From contig USDN01000082.1 in assembly GCA_900553515.1 (NCBI GenBank), positions 1 to 10,569 on the forward strand: a DNA stretch of 10,569 nt, given 5' to 3'. Under the pieces are notes generated by a model. That model was given only the letters and a program-made list of their open reading frames with translations. It made no database searches and was not told where the DNA came from. The stretch's first letter is position 1; each line of letters begins with the position of its first letter. This DNA comes from an uncultured Blautia sp. (GTDB lineage: Bacteria > Bacillota > Clostridia > Lachnospirales > Lachnospiraceae). Below, piece by piece: positions 1-7,085 of this stretch. The translations under genes were made by a program, and so were the position numbers.

Positions 1-1469
1 TATTTATTTGACTGTTTCTCCTGATCCTTGATCCTGTAATAGTCTTCCATATCCAAGGTCAGATCCACATGAGTATCAGGCTTTGGTTTTCGGTTGCTCA
101 AGAGGCACACAGTCTCCACATGCACCGTCATAGGGAACATGTCCACCGGGCACACTTTCTCCACCTGATATCCTCTCTCACATAAATATTTCAGATCTCT
201 TGCCAGCGTTGCCGAATCGCAGCTTACATACACCACTTTCTCCGGCTGCATTTCCACTATGGTATTAAGCAGAGTTTCATCGCAGCCTTTTCGGGGAGGA
301 TCTACAACGATCACGTCTGCCCGTGCAGTTTCTCCAGGATGTTCCTGTGCATATTTTTTATAGTAATCCGGAAGGATCTCCTCTGCTTTTCCTACAAAAA
401 ATTCTGCATTTTCAATATCGTTCAGGCGGGCATTGCGGCGGGCATCTTCAATTGCTGCCGGAACGATTTCCACACCGCGGACAGATTTTGCCTTTTGAGC
501 AAGAAAAAGAGAGATTGTGCCAATACCGCAGTAAAGATCCCAGACGGTCTCCTCTCCATGAAGATCTGCATATTCCAGAGCCTTGGAATAGAGTTTCCAG
601 GTCTGCTGTGGGTTCACCTGATAAAAAGAAAGTGGAGAAATCTGATAGGAAATATCTCCTATTTTATCTGTGATATATTCCTGACCCCAGAGAAGCTTCA
701 GCTGGTCTCCAAGGATCACATTATTTCGCTTTTTATTGATATTCAGGGAAATGCTGGTCATGCCCCTGATTTCCCGAAGGGAGTCCACCAGTTCCTGCTG
801 ATGAGGAATGGATGTTCCATTTATGATTATACACACCATCAGCTGACCTGTATAATAACCGCAGCGGGTAAAAACATGGCGTACTAATCCTTTTCCTGCA
901 GCTTCATCATACGGCTCAATATGATACTTTTCCATATGGAAGACTACGCGATCCAAAATCTCTCTGTTCTCAGACATACCGAGAGCACAGTCACGGTTTT
1001 CGATAATACTGTGGGTACGTCCGGCATAAAATCCAGTGATAATCCGGCCATCTTTATTTCTTCCTACAGGAAACTGGGCTTTATTTCTATAATGAAAGGG
1101 ATCTTCCATACCGATGATTGGCTCCATTGGAAGGTTTGTGAATCCTCCAATGCGTTCCAGATGACCTCTGACTTTTTCTTCTTTAAATGCAAGCTGCTTT
1201 TCGTAAGATAGCTGCTGAAGCTGGCAGCCGCCGCACTGACGGGCAGAAGGGCATATTGGTTCTGCCCTGTCGGGAGACGGCTTCAGAATCTCCATTAACC
1301 TTCCATATCCATAGTTTTTCTTTGCTTTCATAATCTTTGCAGTCACCTGGTCTCCAATAACTGCGTCCTTTACAAAAACAGTGAAGCCATCAGCTTTGCC
1401 GATGCCTTCACCATTTGTACCGCAGTCTACAATATCCAGCGTGACCATGTCATTTTTACGATATTCCAT
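1..1469 (-). CDS. rlmD: 23S rRNA (uracil-C5)-methyltransferase, RlmD/RlmCD (TrmA/RumA family), 3' end cut by window edge
   Basis: SAM-dependent enzyme that makes 5-methyluridine in 23S rRNA. By family it targets U1939; Gram-positive RlmCD enzymes also modify U747. Translation from the ATG at 1469 stays open for 489 codons to the left edge. The last two visible bases read TA, so the stop may lie immediately outside. An N-terminal TRAM-like domain spans about residues 1-65. The four cysteines expected for the [4Fe-4S] cluster are C73, C79, C82 and C161. The Rossmann SAM motif DLYCGIGTISLFLA is at 311-324 and DPPRKG at 390-395. The catalytic cysteine is C417, in SCDSATLARD. The C-terminal HVETVCLLS at 450-458 carries the family's conserved Glu. 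A tail of about 30 residues follows. An AGGAG lies 13 bases before the start, inside the preceding gene. The gap to the yhaM stop is 5 bases, so the two are probably cotranscribed. Family assignment is firm; RlmD versus RlmCD specificity cannot be decided from sequence alone. Confidence 0.95.
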   Translation of the reverse strand, partial: MEYRKNDMVTLDIVDCGTNGEGIGKADGFTVFVKDAVIGDQVTAKIMKAKKNYGYGRLMEILKPSPDRAEPICPSARQCGGCQLQQLSYEKQLAFKEEKVRGHLERIGGFTNLPMEPIIGMEDPFHYRNKAQFPVGRNKDGRIITGFYAGRTHSIIENRDCALGMSENREILDRVVFHMEKYHIEPYDEAAGKGLVRHVFTRCGYYTGQLMVCIIINGTSIPHQQELVDSLREIRGMTSISLNINKKRNNVILGDQLKLLWGQEYITDKIGDISYQISPLSFYQVNPQQTWKLYSKALEYADLHGEETVWDLYCGIGTISLFLAQKAKSVRGVEIVPAAIEDARRNARLNDIENAEFFVGKAEEILPDYYKKYAQEHPGETARADVIVVDPPRKGCDETLLNTIVEMQPEKVVYVSCDSATLARDLKYLCERGYQVEKVCPVDMFPMTVHVETVCLLSNRKPKPDTHVDLTLDMEDYYRIKDQEKQSNK

Positions 1470-1474
1470 GAGGA

Positions 1475-2422
1475 TCACACTTCTCCTGTTCTTCTTAAAT
1501 TTGATTCAAAAAGGCGGTTATATCCCAGCCATTCTTTTTTTCCTTTATCTGCTGCGAAAACTTCCGTCAATGTTTCCATACGGGCATCTGTACTATCTGC
1601 CAGATTTAACGCCACTGCTTCCGCAAGGGCAGGTTTCTTTGGAGATCCATACTCCAGCTCACCATGGTGGGAAAGGATACAATGTACCAGTTCATTTTCC
1701 AGTACCTGCGGAAAATCCGGAATCTCACGAGCCATATCATGGATCATCTGTGCTCCAATGATAATATGTCCTAACAGCTGACCTTCATCTGTATAATCGT
1801 TCTGCGGAAAAGCAGAAAGCTCTCTTGTTTTACCGATATCGTGAAGCAAGGCTGCCGAAATAAGCAGATCTCTTTTTAAAAGAGGATAAGCTCCTGCCAT
1901 ATAATCACAAAGTTTCGCAACGCTTAATGTATGCTCCATCAATCCTCCAATAAATCCATGATGGACTGTTTTTGCCGCGGAATGTCCCTGAAAACTTCTG
2001 ATAAAGTCTTCATTTTCTACAAAAAGCTTTTTGAGAATTTCAGAAAGATATGGATTTTTTATTGTATCAATCAGTCTGCGAAGCTGCTGATACATGTCAT
2101 CCGTACTGTTTTCACTGACTGGGAGATAATCTGCCGGGTCGTACTCCCCTTCTCCTGCTTTACGGACACGCTTGATATTTACCTGCATAGCTCCCGCAAA
2201 ACTTGTCACATCTCCCATCACATCTATGTAATCTAAAGCATCAAACTCGTCAATGCCAAGAGAATTGGGATCCCATATTTTTCCGTCCAGCATTCCGGTT
2301 TTATCCTGAAGTATAATACTGTCATATGGTTTTCCATTTTTTGTCATTGCCGACTGTTTCTGTTTACAAAGATATATTCCGCTGATTCTGTCTCCTTCAT
2401 GTAACTCATTGATAAAACGCAT
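1475..2422 (-). CDS. yhaM: YhaM-family 3'-5' exoribonuclease (OB fold plus HD domain)
   Basis: Predicted cytoplasmic, metal-dependent 3'-5' exonuclease that trims RNA ends (and single-stranded DNA in characterised relatives). It has 315 residues, matching the roughly 314-residue B. subtilis YhaM. Residues 1-90 form an OB-fold nucleic-acid-binding region (GDRISGIYLC, then KTGMLDGKIWD). The HD phosphohydrolase domain covers about 150-290. Visible metal-ligand candidates are H164 (LMEHT), H194-D195 (LLHDIGK), H219 (LLGH), H252/H253 (SHHGELEYGS) and D276 (LADSTDARM), so the active site appears intact. The start at 2422 is supported by GAAAGG at 2436-2431, 8 bases upstream, which overlaps the stop codon of the preceding gene. 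It sits between an HtrA-like membrane protein gene and an rRNA methyltransferase gene, with 13- and 5-base gaps, which indicates one transcript. Nothing appears degenerate. Confidence 0.93.
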   Translation of the reverse strand: MRFINELHEGDRISGIYLCKQKQSAMTKNGKPYDSIILQDKTGMLDGKIWDPNSLGIDEFDALDYIDVMGDVTSFAGAMQVNIKRVRKAGEGEYDPADYLPVSENSTDDMYQQLRRLIDTIKNPYLSEILKKLFVENEDFIRSFQGHSAAKTVHHGFIGGLMEHTLSVAKLCDYMAGAYPLLKRDLLISAALLHDIGKTRELSAFPQNDYTDEGQLLGHIIIGAQMIHDMAREIPDFPQVLENELVHCILSHHGELEYGSPKKPALAEAVALNLADSTDARMETLTEVFAADKGKKEWLGYNRLFESNLRRTGEV

Positions 2423-2435
2423 TTTTTCTGCCTTT

Positions 2436-3728
2436 CTATTTTTCTTTTATTAATATACTTAATTCTACGTCTACATACTCCCCCGCAGGACTTTTTCGAT
2501 ACAAGGTCACTGTTATCCTTTCCCCTGGCTTTTTATTCTGCAAAAACCTGCTGTATTCATCCATGGTAAAAATTCTCTGTTCTTCTGCCTTGAATAAAAT
2601 ATCACCACTCTGGATTCCTGCATTCATAGCAGGCGACTCCTGTTCCACTCTGTCTACAAAAATACCCTGAGGAATATTCAGCTGCTCAGACTGCATCTCA
2701 GAAATAGTTGTTCCTCTGATTCCAGTATAACAGATAGGCTCGCCATTGGAAAGCATCTCCAGAAGACATCTGACCTCTGCTACAGATACCGCTCTGAGAA
2801 CTGAATTTTCCTGATTATCATTAGAAATAATAATCCCTGTCATCCTTCCATTCATATCTAACAGTACGCCTCCGCCTTTTTGGGCTCCGGCCATATCTGT
2901 AGTGATCAAAGAATATTCTTCATCTGCTATGTTCAGTTTTCCGGATACAGAAGTAATACTTCCATAGATCAGCGCATTCATATCACCTACAGGACTTCCG
3001 ATCGCAATGACCGGCTGCGTCTGTTCCTGTTTCTCTTCTGAAGATAATGATACCGCCGGAATCTCTTCAAAGGTCTCTTCATCCAGGTTTTCTACGGGAA
3101 CGCGGATCACCACAAGGTTTGTTCTGGAATCTGCTCCGCATAATTCCCCTTCGGCAGATTTCCCATTAGAAAAGGTGATCCTGAACTTTTCCATTTTTTC
3201 CAGATGTTCAGATGTAGTTACGATATAAAAACCATCCTTATTTTTTATAAATACAATACCGCCTTCATCACCAAGAGTAAGCAGAGAATCATTCAGAAGA
3301 TCTGAATCCCCGGTTATTCCTGCCACGCGTACCAGTGCTTTCTGCGGTTCTCTGGCAATTTTTCTTACCATTTTATAAATATTTTTCAAATGAGAAACCG
3401 TGGTCTCTGCCTGTATTTCTTCATTATTTTCAGCATGCATTTCTTCCGTATGCATAGCCCCGGAAGACTCTTCTGGCTGCGCAGGGCTTGCTTCTGAGGG
3501 CTGTATGGAAGGTGTGATCTGTACTGTCTCTTTTTTCTTGATCCTCTGCTCATATTTATCAAGAATACCGGGCATACAGATCATGATTATAAAAACAGCG
3601 CAAAGTCCGAAAACTATGCCGCAGGCAGCTGCGATACCAAGCTTTTCCAGTATTTTTCTTTTATCTATCGGCCGTTGCTTGATAGTCTCTTTTATAAATG
3701 GATAGTCCTGATTTTTTTTATTTCCCAT
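2436..3728 (-). CDS. Membrane-anchored HtrA-like protein with degenerate protease domain and C-terminal PDZ
   Basis: The protein has 430 residues from the Met at 3728. A Lys/Arg-rich cytoplasmic N-terminus is followed by one membrane segment at about residues 29-52. A Glu/Gln/Pro-rich low-complexity linker covers 60-110, a trypsin-fold HtrA-like domain about 130-325, and a PDZ domain about 331-428 (GIFVDRVEQESPAMNAGIQSGDIL). This is the DegP/HtrA layout, with most of the chain outside the membrane. The catalytic residues look lost. The His slot (HtrA TNxHV) reads TTSEHL, with Glu174 in place and a His one position late. The Asp slot (TDLAVLK) is TNLVVIR, with Asn204. The Ser slot (GNSGGPL) is QKGGGVL, with Gly285. 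I infer a non-proteolytic scaffold or sensor. The start is set by AGGAGG, which abuts an in-frame ATG at 3734 with no spacing but lies 6 bases before the ATG at 3728. It is probably the first gene of an operon with yhaM and rlmD. The fold is confident; the partner is unknown. Confidence 0.85.
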   Translation of the reverse strand: MGNKKNQDYPFIKETIKQRPIDKRKILEKLGIAAACGIVFGLCAVFIIMICMPGILDKYEQRIKKKETVQITPSIQPSEASPAQPEESSGAMHTEEMHAENNEEIQAETTVSHLKNIYKMVRKIAREPQKALVRVAGITGDSDLLNDSLLTLGDEGGIVFIKNKDGFYIVTTSEHLEKMEKFRITFSNGKSAEGELCGADSRTNLVVIRVPVENLDEETFEEIPAVSLSSEEKQEQTQPVIAIGSPVGDMNALIYGSITSVSGKLNIADEEYSLITTDMAGAQKGGGVLLDMNGRMTGIIISNDNQENSVLRAVSVAEVRCLLEMLSNGEPICYTGIRGTTISEMQSEQLNIPQGIFVDRVEQESPAMNAGIQSGDILFKAEEQRIFTMDEYSRFLQNKKPGERITVTLYRKSPAGEYVDVELSILIKEK

Positions 3729-3734
3729 AACCAT

Positions 3735-3740
3735 CCTCCT
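3735..3740 (-). promoter_or_regulatory. Ribosome binding site that decides the start of the HtrA-like gene
   Basis: On the minus strand the sequence reads AGGAGG directly followed by ATGGTTATGGGA. The first ATG (3734) has zero spacing and could not be used with this Shine-Dalgarno. The second (3728) has a 6-base spacer. The start is therefore placed at 3728, two codons downstream of the longest reading frame. Confidence 0.75.
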
Positions 3741-3853
3741 ATAAACCTGATAAGATGAGTATATTTTACCAAAAATTTATGAATTTTTCATGAACAAAAA
3801 ATCACTTTTTCCTTTTCAATAAGGTTTAAATCATGTATGATAGAAACATAAAA

Positions 3854-3885
3854 AGGCAAACACTACATTTTTCACACCTTTGCCT
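3854..3885. repeat. Inverted repeat AGGCAAA-N18-TTTGCCT in the divergent promoter region
   Basis: Perfect 7-bp arms lie at 3854-3860 and 3879-3885 around an 18-base AT-rich loop. No T-run follows on either side, so it does not look like a terminator. It ends 8 bases before the predicted -35 of the mutS2 promoter, where an operator or activator site would be expected. It could also be chance in AT-rich DNA. Confidence 0.35.
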
Positions 3886-3892
3886 GATATTC

Positions 3893-3921
3893 TGGAAAAA
3901 ATTATAAAAATATGTTATGAT
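3893..3921 (+). promoter_or_regulatory. Predicted sigma-A promoter with extended -10, upstream of mutS2
   Basis: The -35 candidate TGGAAA (3893-3898, 4/6) is followed by a 17-bp spacer ending in TGT and the -10 TATGAT (3916-3921, 5/6). Together they give the extended -10 form TGnTATGAT. Transcription would start near 3928 and leave a leader of about 58 bases. A second, weaker possibility lies upstream: TTTTCA (3813-3818), 17 bp, TATGAT (3836-3841). For the leftward operon I found only -10-like stretches (such as TAAAAT at 3768-3763) without a matching -35. Confidence 0.5.
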
Positions 3922-3952
3922 GAAAAATCACTTAGTAAAATATTACATCAAT

Positions 3953-3985
3953 AGGAGATACTGCCTTTCAGGCAGGTAAAAAATT
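3953..3985 (+). promoter_or_regulatory. Structured translation-initiation leader of mutS2 (SD - hairpin - start)
   Basis: A good Shine-Dalgarno AGGAG (3953-3957) is 28 bases from the ATG at 3986, too far for normal use. Between them is a perfect 6-bp stem with a 3-base loop, CTGCCT-TTC-AGGCAG (3961-3975). If folded, it shortens the effective spacing to about 13 bases. The only closer SD-like bases are in the 3' arm and just after it (CAGG ending at 3976, 9 bases from the ATG) and would be paired or partly paired. An upstream in-frame start is excluded by TAA at 3977-3979. Confidence 0.5.
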
Positions 3986-6367
3986 ATGAACCAAAAAGCA
4001 CTGACATCATTAGAATATTACAAAATCATAGAACGGCTTACAGAAAAAGCCTCTTCCCCTATGGGAAAAGAACTGTGCAGAAAACTTCTTCCCTCTACAG
4101 ATATTAATGAGATCCGCCTGATGCAGACACAGACCAAAGATGCCTTAACACGTCTTTTTCAAAAAGGTTCCATTTCTTTTGGAAGTGTAAAAGATATCCG
4201 TGGTTCACTGAAGCGTCTGGAAATCGGCAGTTCTCTTGGCATCGTAGAAATTCTTGCAGTCTGTTCTCTGCTCGAAAATACATCCAGGGTTAAATCCTAC
4301 TCCAGAAATGAAAGAAGCAGCACTTCTGCTGATTCCCTGGACAGCATGTTTGACGGACTTTCACCGCTGACTCCTCTTTCTGCAGAGATCCGCCGCTGTA
4401 TCCTCTCTGAAGACGAAATAAGCGACGATGCAAGCCCCGGTCTTCGCCAGGTCCGTCGAAACATGAAGATCACCAATGACCGGATCCACACACAGTTATC
4501 CGGACTGGTAAACGGAAGTGCCCGTACTTATCTTCAGGATTCCGTGATCACCATGCGCAACGGCCGTTACTGTATTCCTGTAAAAGCTGAATATAAAGGA
4601 CAGGTTCCCGGTATGATCCATGACCAGTCCTCCACCGGTTCCACACTTTTTATTGAGCCGATGGTCATTGTAAAACTAAATAATGATATGCGCGAACTGG
4701 AGCTTCAGGAACAAAAGGAAATCGAGATCATTCTTTCCTCATTAAGCCAGCAGATTGCAGAAGAACGGGAATCTATTTCCCTGAACCTTACTCTTATGGT
4801 ACAGCTTGACTTTATTTTTGCAAGAGCTGCCCTTGCCATGGAAATGAACGGAAGTGAACCTGTTTTTAATGAAGAAGGAAAGGTTTCTCTCAAAAAAGCC
4901 CGCCACCCACTGATCCCGAAAAAAAAGGTTGTCCCAATCGACATCCGTCTGGGGGATGATTTTGATCTTCTGATCATTACCGGTCCTAATACCGGCGGTA
5001 AAACAGTTTCTCTCAAAACCGTAGGACTTCTTACCCTTATGGGACAGTCAGGTCTGCATATTCCGGCACTTGACCGCAGCCAGCTGGCTCTCTTTCATGA
5101 AATCTACGCAGATATCGGAGATGAACAGAGTATCGAGCAGTCTCTGAGTACTTTTTCCTCACATATGACCAACATTGTATCATTTCTGGAAAAAGCAGAT
5201 ACCCGCTCTCTGGTTCTGTTTGATGAACTTGGCGCAGGAACTGACCCTACAGAAGGAGCTGCTCTTGCCATTTCTATTCTCTCCTATCTTCATGATAAAG
5301 GAATACGGACCATGGCTACGACTCACTACAGTGAACTGAAGGTATATGCACTTTCTGAACCAGGTGTAGAAAATGCCTGCTGTGAATTTGATGTAGAAAC
5401 ACTTCGTCCTACCTACCGTCTTTTGATCGGTATCCCCGGAAAAAGTAACGCATTTGCGATTTCTTCCAAACTTGGCCTTTCTGATTCCATTATCCAGAGG
5501 GCAAAAGACCAGATCAGCGAACAGGATGTGTCCTTTGAAGATGTCCTTTCTTCTCTGGAAGAAAACCGTATCACCATGGAAAATGAACGTCTGGAAATCG
5601 AACGCTATAAAGAAGAGATCAAAACTCTGAAAGCACAGCTGGAATCCCGTCAGGAAAAACTGGATGCACAGCGTGAGCGTATCCTTCGCCAGGCCAATGA
5701 AGAAGCTCATAAAGTTCTTGAAGAAGCCAAAGATTATGCTGATAAAACTATGAAGCTTTTCCATAAATTCCAGAAAGATCATGTAGATACAGCATCCGTG
5801 GAACGGGAGCGTCAGGAACTGAGAAAACGTATGAACAAAGCTGAGAGTAATATGGCCGGAAAAACGCAGCAGAAAAAGCCTAAAAAATTGCTTACTGCCA
5901 AAGATGTCCAGCCTGGTGACTCAGTAAAAGTCCTCAGCATGAACCTGAAAGGAACTGTCAGCAGCCGGCCGGATTCCAAAGGTTATCTTTTTGTGCAGAT
6001 GGGAATCATCCGCTCCAAGGTTTCTCTTTCAGATCTGGAACTTTTAGACGAACCAGTGATCACGACTCCTTCTCTCCAAAAAACCGGGGCAGGCAAGATC
6101 CGTATGTCCAAATCTGCCAGTGTTTCCACTGAGATCAATCTTCTTGGAAAAACGGTGGACGAAGCAGTAGCTGAACTCGATAAATACCTGGATGATGCAT
6201 ACATTGCTCATTTGAAGTCAGTTCGTGTAGTTCACGGCAAAGGCACCGGTGCACTCAGAAAAGGAGTTCATGACTATCTTCGCCGTCAGAAACATGTGGC
6301 TTCCTTCCGTCTGGGCGAATTTGGTGAAGGTGATGCCGGCGTAACGATCGTTGAATTCAAAAAATAA
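3986..6367 (+). CDS. mutS2: MutS2, Smr-domain ATPase (ribosome-collision/rescue and DNA-structure family)
   Basis: The protein has 793 residues, the usual MutS2 length, and lacks the MutS mismatch-recognition domain. The order is an N-terminal core/clamp region (1-320), an ABC-type ATPase (about 325-510), a long coiled coil (about 515-620), a KOW-like beta region (about 638-690) and a C-terminal Smr domain (716-793). Visible motifs are Walker A GPNTGGKT (333-340), signature region STFSSHM (389-394 area), Walker B LVLFDELGAGTD (409-420), H-loop ATTHYSEL (444-451) and Smr HGKGTGALR (750-758). The Smr LDLxG motif is INLLG here, with Asn718 replacing Asp. In B. subtilis MutS2 binds collided ribosomes and promotes their splitting; older work on Thermus and Helicobacter describes nuclease activity and suppression of recombination. 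Which role applies here is inference. The start is fixed by family alignment (MNxKxLxxLEY) and an in-frame stop just upstream. The response-regulator gene follows after 16 bases, so they are likely cotranscribed. Confidence 0.96.
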   Translation: MNQKALTSLEYYKIIERLTEKASSPMGKELCRKLLPSTDINEIRLMQTQTKDALTRLFQKGSISFGSVKDIRGSLKRLEIGSSLGIVEILAVCSLLENTSRVKSYSRNERSSTSADSLDSMFDGLSPLTPLSAEIRRCILSEDEISDDASPGLRQVRRNMKITNDRIHTQLSGLVNGSARTYLQDSVITMRNGRYCIPVKAEYKGQVPGMIHDQSSTGSTLFIEPMVIVKLNNDMRELELQEQKEIEIILSSLSQQIAEERESISLNLTLMVQLDFIFARAALAMEMNGSEPVFNEEGKVSLKKARHPLIPKKKVVPIDIRLGDDFDLLIITGPNTGGKTVSLKTVGLLTLMGQSGLHIPALDRSQLALFHEIYADIGDEQSIEQSLSTFSSHMTNIVSFLEKADTRSLVLFDELGAGTDPTEGAALAISILSYLHDKGIRTMATTHYSELKVYALSEPGVENACCEFDVETLRPTYRLLIGIPGKSNAFAISSKLGLSDSIIQRAKDQISEQDVSFEDVLSSLEENRITMENERLEIERYKEEIKTLKAQLESRQEKLDAQRERILRQANEEAHKVLEEAKDYADKTMKLFHKFQKDHVDTASVERERQELRKRMNKAESNMAGKTQQKKPKKLLTAKDVQPGDSVKVLSMNLKGTVSSRPDSKGYLFVQMGIIRSKVSLSDLELLDEPVITTPSLQKTGAGKIRMSKSASVSTEINLLGKTVDEAVAELDKYLDDAYIAHLKSVRVVHGKGTGALRKGVHDYLRRQKHVASFRLGEFGEGDAGVTIVEFKK

Positions 6368-6383
6368 CAGGAGGTAGTCCCTC

Positions 6384-7085
6384 ATGACATCAAAACAGAA
6401 AATACTTATTATCGATGACGACAATAATATTGCAGAACTGATCTCACTTTATCTCACAAAAGAATGCTTTGAGACCAGGATCGTAAATGATGGAGAACAG
6501 GCGCTGAAAGAGTTTGTATCCTTTCAGCCGGATCTTCTTCTGCTGGATCTGATGCTTCCCGGAATTGACGGATATCAGGTATGCCGAGAGATCCGACATT
6601 CTTCTGATGTCCCCATCATAATGCTTTCCGCCAAAGGTGAAACTTTTGACAAAGTTCTTGGACTTGAACTGGGGGCTGACGACTATATCATCAAGCCTTT
6701 TGACTCCAAGGAACTGGTAGCCCGTGTCCGTGCAGTCCTTCGAAGGTCTAAGGCAAAGCAGCCTGCTGCGCCAGTCAGCGAAAAGTCTGTTTCCTATCCG
6801 GATCTGACCATTAATCTGACCAATTACTCTGTCACTTATATGGGAAAACAGGTTGATATGCCTCCAAAAGAACTGGAACTTCTCTACTTTCTTGCTGCTT
6901 CGCCAAATCAGGTTTTCACAAGGGAGCAGCTTCTTGATCATATCTGGGGATATGAATACATCGGAGATACCAGAACGGTGGATGTCCATATTAAAAGGCT
7001 GAGGGAAAAGATCAAGGATAACCCTGCATGGAGTATCGCCACTGTCTGGGGTATTGGTTATAAATTTGAGGTAAAAAATAAATGA
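6384..7085 (+). CDS. OmpR/PhoB-family response regulator
   Basis: DNA-binding response regulator of 233 residues, the standard length. The receiver domain (5-120) has the acidic pocket D11/D12, phospho-acceptor D55 (LLLLDLMLPG), S82 (MLSAKG) and K104 (IIKPFD), all intact. The winged-helix effector domain (about 135-231) has PPKELELLYFL, the recognition-helix region TRTVDVHIKRLREKI (196-210) and the wing VWGIGYKFE. It should be phosphorylated by the adjacent histidine kinase and act as a dimer at tandem repeats. The start is well supported by AGGAGGT (6369-6375), 8 bases before the ATG. It lies 16 bases after mutS2, and its stop overlaps the kinase start as ATGA, so translation is probably coupled. 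There is no separate promoter in the 16-base gap. Target genes and signal cannot be read from the sequence. The overall pattern also matches PhoP/PhoB-type regulators, but I would not assign a symbol. Confidence 0.96.
   Translation: MTSKQKILIIDDDNNIAELISLYLTKECFETRIVNDGEQALKEFVSFQPDLLLLDLMLPGIDGYQVCREIRHSSDVPIIMLSAKGETFDKVLGLELGADDYIIKPFDSKELVARVRAVLRRSKAKQPAAPVSEKSVSYPDLTINLTNYSVTYMGKQVDMPPKELELLYFLAASPNQVFTREQLLDHIWGYEYIGDTRTVDVHIKRLREKIKDNPAWSIATVWGIGYKFEVKNK

Noticed and set aside
186..300. SCDSATLARD instead of the SCNPATLARD form around the catalytic Cys of the methyltransferase, suspected active-site decay
   Set aside because: The catalytic Cys, the DPPRKG motif, the SAM motif and all four cluster cysteines are intact, and Asp/Ser variants at these positions are, to my knowledge, common in clostridial members.
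323..1211. Rightward reading frames at 323-673, 339-887 and 921-1211
   Set aside because: They are antisense to the methyltransferase coding sequence, have no ribosome binding site context and show no recognisable domain.
3830..3841. Small palindrome ATCAT-GT-ATGAT
   Set aside because: The arms are only 5 bp in AT-rich DNA and overlap a weak -10-like hexamer, with no independent support as an operator.
5180..5782. 200-codon leftward frame inside mutS2
   Set aside because: It is a shadow of the mutS2 coiled-coil region; the Phe/Ile-rich composition is the complement of Glu/Lys codons.
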